Shown: piece after piece, positions 16,091 through 21,785 of the stretch
Position numbering within the stretch: the stretch's first letter is position 1
Layout of the letters: every line of letters starts with the position of its first letter
NCBI RefSeq assembly: GCF_036655075.1
Contig: NZ_JAVVQU010000044.1
Span: 1-21,785 of the forward strand
Reading direction: 5' to 3'
DNA: 21,785 bases
Source: Holtiella sp036655075
Lineage (GTDB): Bacteria > Bacillota > Clostridia > Lachnospirales > Cellulosilyticaceae
The notes under the pieces: model-generated
Database searches by the model: none
Seen by the model: only the letters and a program-made list of their open reading frames with translations
What the model was told of the DNA's origin: nothing
Translations under genes and position numbers: made by a program

Positions 16091-16915
16091 ATGGATTTTA
16101 TTAAAAAAGGCCTCAGTGGCTTTGATCTTAAACTATTTGCCCTTATTTTTATGACTTTTGATCATGTTAGAGAAATGCTAAGTGGCCTTCTTCCTATTCC
16201 AACTTGGTTTGGGATTATTGGACGCATCTCTGCACCACTCTTCATCTTTATGGTGGCAGAAGGCATGTGGCATACTCGCAACAGAGTTAAATATATGGGA
16301 CGCTTATATCTGGCTTCAGTTAGCATGGCACTTTTAAACAATGTTGCCAATACGTATTTCCCTATGCCAAATGGTGGTATGATTATCAACAATATTTTTG
16401 CAACCATGTTCCTAATCACTTTCTTTATTCACTTTAGCGAGAAAACATTTGAAGCATTCAAAGCACGTCAATTTAGTAAAGCTTTTATAAATCTTGCTCT
16501 TATTGTTTCTCCTATCTTTTTAAGCTTTATTTTTGTAATGAATATGACTACTTTACCTCTTATTGTTCTTCAAATCGTACTTGTAGCATTGCCTCTTCCT
16601 ATGCTTGTTGAAGGTGGTCCTATTTGGATTATATTAGGTATTGGCTTCTATTTATGTCATGGCAACAAAAAACGCACAGGTATCTTTTATGTCATTCTCT
16701 GTGTGCTCACTTTTATGCTATCAACAGGTATGGATTTCTCCTTTGAGAATCTATTCTTAATCAACTATCAATGGTTGATGATTTTAGCTTTACCTTCCCT
16801 TTTGCTTTATAACGGTGAAAAAGGAAAAGGCATGCGTTCTTTCTTTTACATTTATTATCCTGCACACCTTTATTTGTTACTAGGTGTAGCTTACATTATT
16901 AACGGATTACTTTAG
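16091..16915 (+). CDS. TraX-family multi-spanning membrane protein
   Basis: A 274-residue protein with about eight hydrophobic segments. It matches the TraX family by its opening (GFDLKLFALIFMTFDHV), by GRISAPLFIFMVAEG and by the C-terminal FFYIYYPAHLYLLLG. The founding member acetylates the N-terminus of F pilin; most Firmicutes members are uncharacterised, so an acyl-transfer role is family-based inference. GGAGG seven bases before the ATG sets the start. The stop codon is fused to the ribosome binding site of the ABC ATPase gene (TAGGAGG), so the two are surely cotranscribed. Its place between a Bce-type kinase and its transporter is unusual. It might modify the sensed or exported peptide or an envelope polymer, but nothing in the sequence proves this. 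Confidence 0.8.
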   Translation: MDFIKKGLSGFDLKLFALIFMTFDHVREMLSGLLPIPTWFGIIGRISAPLFIFMVAEGMWHTRNRVKYMGRLYLASVSMALLNNVANTYFPMPNGGMIINNIFATMFLITFFIHFSEKTFEAFKARQFSKAFINLALIVSPIFLSFIFVMNMTTLPLIVLQIVLVALPLPMLVEGGPIWIILGIGFYLCHGNKKRTGIFYVILCVLTFMLSTGMDFSFENLFLINYQWLMILALPSLLLYNGEKGKGMRSFFYIYYPAHLYLLLGVAYIINGLL

Positions 16916-16925
16916 GAGGTCTCTT

Positions 16926-17848
16926 ATGGAAAAACTTTTAACTGTACAACAAATTCAAAAATACTATGGCGCACGTGGCAATATGACTAAGGCTTTAGAC
17001 CACATTAACTTCGAGGTAGAAAAGGGCGAATTTGTAGCCATCATGGGCCCTTCTGGAAGTGGCAAAACTACCCTTCTTAACTGCATCTCTACTATCGATA
17101 CTGTTACAAGTGGTCACATTGTCATANNNNNNNNNNNNNNNNNNNNNNNNNNNNNNNNNNNNNNNNNNNNNNNNNNNNNNNNNNNNNNNNNNNNNNNNNN
17201 NNNNNNNNNNNNNNNNNNNNNNNNNNCCTTCTTAACTGCATCTCTACTATCGATACTGTTACAAGTGGTCACATTGTCATAGACGGCAATGATATCACCT
17301 CACTCTCTCAAAAAAAATTAGCTGAGTTTCGTCGCAGTCATTTAGGCTTTATCTTCCAAGACTTTAACTTGCTAGATACTTTGACTTCCTTTGAAAACAT
17401 TGCGCTAGCCCTTTCTATTCAAAAGGTTAGTCCAAAAGAATTAGAGTCACGCATCCATACACTCGCTGATCAATTAGGAATTACAGACATTTTATCTAAA
17501 TACCCTTATCAACTTTCAGGCGGTCAGAAACAACGTGTCGCTTGCGCTCGTGCTATTGTTACAAACCCTTCTCTAGTTCTTGCTGATGAGCCTACAGGTG
17601 CACTTGACTCTAAAGCTTCTCGCATGCTTCTTGAGAGCTTAGAATTTTTAAACATACACCTTGATGCTACGATTATGATGGTTACTCATGATGCATTTAC
17701 TGCCAGTTATGCCAATCGCATCTTATTTATTAAAGACGGAAAAATTTTCACTGAACTTCTACGTGGAAGTGATACACGAAAAATCTTCTTTAATCGTATT
17801 ATAGAAGTTGTAACACTTCTCGGAGGTGATACACATAATGTTCTTTAA
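16926..17848 (+). CDS. Bce-type ABC transporter ATPase, split by an assembly gap
   Basis: The nucleotide-binding subunit of a MacB/Bce-type exporter. As given, the frame is broken by 100 Ns (17127-17226) flanked by identical 55-base copies. Joining 16926-17126 directly to 17282-17848 keeps frame and gives 255 residues, the normal size. In that joined protein Walker A is GPSGSGKTT (41-49), the Q-loop FQDFNLL has Gln93, the signature is LSGGQKQR (145-152), Walker B is LVLADEP with Glu170, and the H-loop is VTHD with His203. AGGAGG overlapping the TraX stop precedes the ATG. The end overlaps the permease start by 11 bases. In known systems this subunit powers removal of antimicrobial peptides from their lipid targets and signalling to the kinase. 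The gene is almost certainly intact in the organism. Confidence 0.93.
17072..17126 (+). repeat. Left copy of a 55-bp exact duplication flanking the gap
   Basis: These 55 bases, reading from just after the Walker A codons, are identical to 17227-17281 on the other side of the Ns. The pattern is that of two contig ends sharing one k-mer-length overlap. It should not be annotated as a biological repeat. Confidence 0.9.
17127..17226. other. Assembly gap of exactly 100 Ns
   Basis: A run of 100 Ns, a conventional placeholder for a gap of unknown length, lies inside the ABC ATPase gene. The flanking 55-bp identity implies that the true gap is zero and the ends overlap. Confidence 0.98.
17227..17281 (+). 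repeat. Right copy of the 55-bp duplication flanking the gap
   Basis: Identical to 17072-17126. Removing this copy together with the Ns restores one continuous ATPase frame. Confidence 0.9.
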
Positions 17849-19835
17849 GCTTTCTCTTCTCAATGCCAAGCGCAGCTTCAAAGACTATATGATTTATTTC
17901 TTAACTCTGACTTTTGGGATATGCATTTTCTATATGTTTAATGCATTAGATGCACAACAAGCGATGCTAGAGATTACATCATCCCAACTGGAAATTATAA
18001 AAATGCTCGCGCGCGTTATGGACTTAGTCTCTCTATTTGTAGCTTTTATTCTAGGTTTCTTAATGATCTATGCCAATCACTTTTTAATCCGCAGACGCAA
18101 GAAAGAACTGGGTCTCTACTTAACTCTCGGCATGGACCGTAATACACTCAATCTACTTCTTGTACTAGAGTCTTTTGCCATTGCTATTTTTGCCCTCATA
18201 AGTGGGCTCTTACTAGGAACCTTTTTGTCTCAAGCTCTTTCTCTTGTAACAGCACAACTCTTTGCAGTAGACTTAAAGTCTTTTACTTTTGTATTTTCAA
18301 TAAAGGCTGCTATCTGGACAATATTCTTTTTTACCGTATTGTTTATAGTTGTTATCCTTTGCAACGCTATAAGTATCTCAAAATACAAACTTATTGACCT
18401 TCTTTATGGAGAGAAGAAAAATAAAACTTTAAAACAGCCTAAGTTCTTTGTCACTTGTATTTTATTCATATTTTCCCTAGTCATTATAGTACTTGCCTAT
18501 ATGCTTGCAAAAAGAAATGGTTTACAAAGCTTTGATTATATTTTAGTAAGCGCTATTATCCTTGGCTGCCTTGGAACTTACCTTTTCTTCTTCTCTCTAG
18601 CTAGTATTGCTACTAGGTTATGTATGACTTATAAGTCGTTCTACTATAACAATATCAACCTATTTATTGTAAAGCAGGTTATGAGTAAAATTCGCACACA
18701 CCACATTTCCATGAGTGTCATTTGCCTTATGCTTTTCTTCACTATTGGCATCCTCTCTACAGGATTAAGTATGAGCAAAACGCTTACTTCTAATTTAGCA
18801 GCTACCACCCCTTATGATGCGACCTTTTACTCTTGGGGCGATGATGAAACTTCTCTTACAAAGCGGCTCTCATTACATGGTTTTCCACTATCAACACTTG
18901 CTATGGATTCCTTAGAGTTTAACCTTTATGAGACCCCTCTGCATTACAGTAATCTCTTTGACTCAGAGACTATGTCTTCTAAGAGTAATCGTTATGATTT
19001 CCGCGCAGATATCAATATCCAGGCCATCAAACTATCTGATTTTAATCATGCACTTACCCTACAAGGTGCTAGCCCTATTACTTTAGATCCAAACGAATAT
19101 GCCATCTCTAGTAATATAGATAGCCTTATTCCTTTAATCAAAGATGCACTTGAAAAGCAAACGCCACTAGCCTTAGGAAATAAAAGTCTCCTTCCAAAGT
19201 ACCAAGGGCCACTCACTTATTCGTATGAGACTACGACTTATGGTAGTAATGCTTTGACTTTAATCGTAAGGGACGACTTACTTTTAGATTATCCTATTAG
19301 TAATACTTATTTAAATATCAATTACTTCGAAGACAAAGAAGCCTCCGAAGCACTTTTTACCCAAGCAGTCAAAGACATGAAAAGTGGTACACAAAACTTT
19401 TTTAGACCTTTTGAAACCAAAATTAATGTTTATGAGTCTTCGTTAGGTATGTCTACAATGCTGACCTATATCGGTATTTATATTGGCTTTGTATTTCTTA
19501 TTGCCAGTGCTGCCATTCTAGCACTACAACAACTCTTAGAAGTTACTGACCATACAGCACATTACGAGATTTTGAGAAAGCTCGGTGTGCCTCATAATAC
19601 ACTTCAGCATTCTTTATGGGTGCAGATAGCTCTTTACTTCTTTGCGCCACTTAGCCTAGCTCTTGTCCATTCTATAGTAGGAATTAGTATCACCAATAAC
19701 GTAGTTGCTCAGTTTGGCAACTTATCTTTAGGGTTTACAAGCTTTATCACAACGCTCTTCCTACTTTTTATATATGGGGGTTACTTTATAGTTACTTACC
19801 TTACAGCAAAAAATCTCATTTTACACAATAAATAA
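17838..19835 (+). CDS. Bce-type FtsX-like ABC permease
   Basis: A 665-residue permease with the ten-helix layout of BceB-type proteins. Seven helices lie in the first 310 or so residues (for example ISMSVICLMLFFTIGILSTG), followed by a large outward-facing domain of about 220 residues and three C-terminal helices (for example LTYIGIYIGFVFLIASAAIL). The extracellular domain is the part that recognises the peptide or its lipid complex in known relatives. The frame opens at a GTG at 17826, but that codon lies within the ribosome binding site; the extended match GGAGGTGAT (17822-17830) ends seven bases before the ATG at 17838, which I choose. The start overlaps the ATPase stop by 11 bases, implying translational coupling. 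It is probably a sensor-transporter acting with the adjacent kinase in peptide detection and resistance. The substrate is unknown. Confidence 0.92.
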   Translation: MFFKLSLLNAKRSFKDYMIYFLTLTFGICIFYMFNALDAQQAMLEITSSQLEIIKMLARVMDLVSLFVAFILGFLMIYANHFLIRRRKKELGLYLTLGMDRNTLNLLLVLESFAIAIFALISGLLLGTFLSQALSLVTAQLFAVDLKSFTFVFSIKAAIWTIFFFTVLFIVVILCNAISISKYKLIDLLYGEKKNKTLKQPKFFVTCILFIFSLVIIVLAYMLAKRNGLQSFDYILVSAIILGCLGTYLFFFSLASIATRLCMTYKSFYYNNINLFIVKQVMSKIRTHHISMSVICLMLFFTIGILSTGLSMSKTLTSNLAATTPYDATFYSWGDDETSLTKRLSLHGFPLSTLAMDSLEFNLYETPLHYSNLFDSETMSSKSNRYDFRADINIQAIKLSDFNHALTLQGASPITLDPNEYAISSNIDSLIPLIKDALEKQTPLALGNKSLLPKYQGPLTYSYETTTYGSNALTLIVRDDLLLDYPISNTYLNINYFEDKEASEALFTQAVKDMKSGTQNFFRPFETKINVYESSLGMSTMLTYIGIYIGFVFLIASAAILALQQLLEVTDHTAHYEILRKLGVPHNTLQHSLWVQIALYFFAPLSLALVHSIVGISITNNVVAQFGNLSLGFTSFITTLFLLFIYGGYFIVTYLTAKNLILHNK

Positions 19836-19855
19836 ATAAATAAATGAGTTGAAAT

Positions 19856-19901
19856 AAAGATGCATCGATTAACTACACTCAGTTAATCAATGCCTCTTTT
19901 T
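19856..19901. terminator. Terminator between permease and response regulator
   Basis: Arms 19856-19874 and 19881-19899 pair with two internal mismatches around a 6-base loop, with TTTTT at the plus-strand exit and a T-rich exit on the minus strand. Nearby A/T repeats (AAAT units at 19827-19845 and ATTTATTTATT at about 19909-19919) can extend the stem. It serves both convergent genes. Confidence 0.8.
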
Positions 19902-19915
19902 CTAATCTAATTTAT

Positions 19916-20581
19916 TTATTCAATAAAATAGCCCTGCCCTCGCTTAGTCTGAATCACATTTTCTATACCAATGCTTTCAAACTTTTTGCGCAATCTATTA
20001 ATATTTACAGTAAGTGTATTATCATCTACAAACCATTCACTATCCCATAAGTAGTTCATTAAATCTTCCCTGGAAACAATACATCCTTTTTCTTTTGTCA
20101 AGCAAGCTAAAATCTTCATTTCATTTTTAGTCAGCTCGACTTCTTCTCCTTCATGACTTAAAATCCCCTTTGAAAAATTAATCTTGAAGTTACTCAACTG
20201 CATCACCTCTTGATACCCCGCATAAGTTCTTTTCAAAAGCACACTTATTCGGGCTAATAAGATTTGAGTGTTATAAGGTTTTGTTACAAAATCATCTGCG
20301 CCTAAGTTCATACTCATCAATTCGTCCATATCACTATCTCTACTTGTCACGATAATAATCGGTGTACTCCACTCTTGTCTAATCTCTTTACAAATGTAAT
20401 AGCCATCATATACAGGTAGATTGATATCTAATAAAATAAGGTGTGCCTCTTCTTCTCTAATTACCTCTAAAACATGCTCAAAGTCTTCAACAACTGCAAC
20501 CTCGTAACCATAACGTTTTAAAAGTTCCCCTAACTCTTTACGAATTTTTTCTTGGTCTTCTATAATTAATATTTTGTACAT
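19916..20581 (-). CDS. OmpR-family response regulator of the Bce-like module
   Basis: A 221-residue DNA-binding response regulator. The receiver domain (about residues 1-120) opens with KILIIEDQEKIR, carries the phosphoacceptor Asp52 in LILLDINLP, the switch threonine/serine in IIIVTSRD and the lysine in VTKPYNTQ. The winged-helix domain (about 130-221) has LTKNEMKILACL and DDNTLTVNINRLRKKFE, a stretch characteristic of regulators paired with Bce-type kinases. AGGAGG four bases before the ATG, with another AGGAG further up, sets the start. No other regulator of this type is nearby, so it is the likely partner of the kinase at 14971. It is convergent with the permease and so must have its own promoter, which I could not place firmly. 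It probably activates the transporter operon. Confidence 0.93.
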   Translation of the reverse strand: MYKILIIEDQEKIRKELGELLKRYGYEVAVVEDFEHVLEVIREEEAHLILLDINLPVYDGYYICKEIRQEWSTPIIIVTSRDSDMDELMSMNLGADDFVTKPYNTQILLARISVLLKRTYAGYQEVMQLSNFKINFSKGILSHEGEEVELTKNEMKILACLTKEKGCIVSREDLMNYLWDSEWFVDDNTLTVNINRLRKKFESIGIENVIQTKRGQGYFIE

Positions 20582-20927
20582 GCTGCCTCCTGCTCCTATG
20601 TAAATGTATCACTTGTACAGATTGATATATAGTGTACCATAAGTCCTAATCTTTATCCTCAGATAAATATGCGTATTCATCCCCTGTCATACAATAGCAT
20701 AAGGTTCTTTTTTTCTTTTCATTTGATGTAGTCCAATACTTCCACATCATCCAATGTCCATCCTCTTAATATAAGCCGTTTAGTTTCTAATGTATGCATA
20801 AAGTATCTCCCCTAACTTATTTTCTATTCTACACTTCCATCTCTATCAAATCCTATATGTACGTTAATACGCTTACACAATCCTAATCTATTTCATCTTA
20901 GAAAATTGCTGAGATTATTACTATTAC
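20582..20927. other. 346-bp region of decayed sequence between two regulators
   Basis: No intact gene. It contains the GNAT 5' fragment described separately, and must contain the promoter of the response regulator gene. On the minus strand two other short frames look protein-like but are unrecognised: one ends GDEYAYLSEDKD at about 20646 and one ends INVHIGFDRDGSVE at about 20823. They may be remnants of lost genes. Confidence 0.45.
20719..20799 (-). pseudogene. GNAT acetyltransferase 5' fragment (first 26 codons only)
   Basis: The frame begins MHTLETKRLILRGWTLDDVE and stops after 26 codons. ETKRLILRGWTLDD is the typical N-terminal strand and helix of RimJ/RimL-type GNAT acetyltransferases, whose full length is about 160-180 residues. 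A good ribosome binding site (GGGGAG, seven bases before the ATG) is still present. The acetyl-CoA-binding part is absent from all frames downstream, so this is a truncated remnant left by a deletion rather than a simple frameshift. It is too short for a firm family call. Confidence 0.5.
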
Positions 20928-21755
20928 CTACCTCTGCTTAATATATTTTGCCGGACTACTACCATATCTCCCCTTAAAAACACGATAAAAATTAGATAAG
21001 GAACTAAATCCACATTGACTTGCCACTTCTTGAATAGATAAATCTGTACTTTCCATAAGCTCTATGGCCATGGCTATTTTCAAAGCATTAGTATACTCTA
21101 CAAAGCTTGCTCCATACTGTTTTTTAAAAGAAGCTGAAAAATAATTAGGATGCATATACACTTCTTTTGATACGTCTTCTAACGTAATATTAAGATGAAA
21201 GTGAGTTTTTATATATTGCACAGCTGTTTCTAACTGTACATTAGGTACATTTTTACGTACAGTTTCCTTTTTATACTTTTTCATGCTTACACGCATACTG
21301 CAGATGAAAAAAGACAAAAGCAGATGTTTAATACTCTCTCTATATCCTGACTGCTTATTCTCAAATTCTTGATACATCATTTCTAACAGCTTACAACTTT
21401 GCCTAGCTTCTTCTCCATGTAAGTCTAATACAGTAAGTAACTGCAAATAATCTTTAATAAGTTGTGATTCCCGCTGAGCAAGTTCACTCTCTAAAAAAAG
21501 TCTATGATAAAAAGTAAACGTTTTTTGTATAGGTGGATTATCCGAGTTAGCCTTCCATGCATGAGGAACTAAGCTGTTAAATACAATTACAGAACCTGCT
21601 TGCACTTTTATTGCCCTTCCTTCTGCAAAATACCATCCTTCCCCAGATAAGATCATAGAGATTTCAAATCCATTATGACTATGATAAAAGAGTCGATCTA
21701 TCTCTCGATCACAATCTTGATATATTTTATACTTCATAATTTCTTTTAACATCAT
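20928..21755 (-). CDS. AraC-family transcriptional regulator with cupin sensor domain
   Basis: A 275-residue (or longer) regulator. The N-terminal cupin fold shows HSHNGFEISMILSGEGWYF and a second conserved HAW (VPHAWKANS), the usual sugar- or small-molecule-sensing half. The C-terminal AraC domain (about residues 172-275) has both helix-turn-helices: ITLEDVSKEVYMHPNYFSAS and LSIQEVASQCGFSSLSNFYR, ending in SPAKYIKQR. The start is uncertain. The frame stays open to the window edge, and the two ATGs at 21755/21752 have no clear ribosome binding site; a later ATG (MKYKIYQ) has only a weak A/G-rich stretch before it. Members of this class often regulate a neighbouring carbohydrate operon, here probably to the right of the window. 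It is separate from the Bce-like genes. Confidence 0.9.
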   Translation of the reverse strand: MMLKEIMKYKIYQDCDREIDRLFYHSHNGFEISMILSGEGWYFAEGRAIKVQAGSVIVFNSLVPHAWKANSDNPPIQKTFTFYHRLFLESELAQRESQLIKDYLQLLTVLDLHGEEARQSCKLLEMMYQEFENKQSGYRESIKHLLLSFFICSMRVSMKKYKKETVRKNVPNVQLETAVQYIKTHFHLNITLEDVSKEVYMHPNYFSASFKKQYGASFVEYTNALKIAMAIELMESTDLSIQEVASQCGFSSLSNFYRVFKGRYGSSPAKYIKQR

Positions 21756-21785
21756 TTTTGATGCGCTATCTTGATTCTGAGTGAT

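Noticed and set aside
17072..17281. Genuine tandem duplication or frameshifted pseudogene in the ABC ATPase
   Set aside because: The exact 55-bp identity at both edges of a 100-N gap, and the perfect gene after collapse, point to an assembly artefact.
17826..17837. GTG start for the permease
   Set aside because: The GTG overlaps the GGAGGTGAT ribosome binding site that serves the ATG at 17838.
19827..19845. AAAT tetranucleotide repeat as a phase-variation tract
   Set aside because: It begins at the permease stop codon and lies outside coding sequence, so length changes would not switch the gene; it is better seen as part of an AT-rich terminator.

Overview
The window reads as chromosome of a low-GC, anaerobic, Gram-positive Clostridia-type bacterium. 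Evidence: AT-rich coding sequence, strong AGGAGG-type ribosome binding sites, sigma-A promoters, a T-box leader on an aminoacyl-tRNA synthetase gene, a dnaE-pfkA-pyk cluster, KtrAB potassium uptake, a flavodiiron protein and a Bce-type peptide-sensing/ABC module. A Lachnospirales/Cellulosilyticum-like origin is my guess from protein flavour; I could not run a search. No tRNA, rRNA, CRISPR array or insertion sequence was seen.

Layout. 1-1910 (minus strand): a membrane-bound LuxR-type regulator followed by a membrane-anchored gluzincin metalloprotease, with a sigma-A promoter and a 12-bp tandem repeat in the leader. 1935-3757 (minus): asnS with its terminator, a complete T-box riboswitch (specifier AAC) and its promoter. 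3837-6708 (minus): ktrB-ktrA-SpoU/TrmH rRNA methylase, tightly packed. 6899-8104 (plus): a divergent flavodiiron protein. 8166-10939 (minus): the glycolytic pair pfkA-pyk with its own promoter. 11074-14562 (minus): dnaE. 14563-14970: a 408-bp intergenic region holding two minus-strand terminator-type hairpins and a short hydrophobic peptide frame that has lost, or never had, a normal start codon. 14971-19835 (plus): histidine kinase, TraX-like membrane protein, ABC ATPase and FtsX-type permease. 19916-20581 (minus): the matching OmpR-type response regulator, convergent with the permease. 20582-20927: decayed sequence including the first 26 codons of a GNAT acetyltransferase. 20928 to about 21755 (minus): an AraC-family regulator whose 5' end may lie outside the window.

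The most interesting region is 14756-20581. It is a Bce-like detection/resistance module with an unusual layout: kinase first, regulator last and convergent, and a TraX-family membrane protein between kinase and transporter. The ABC ATPase gene is split by 100 Ns. The 55 bases on each side of the Ns are identical, so this is almost certainly an unmerged contig overlap; collapsing it gives an intact 255-residue ATPase.
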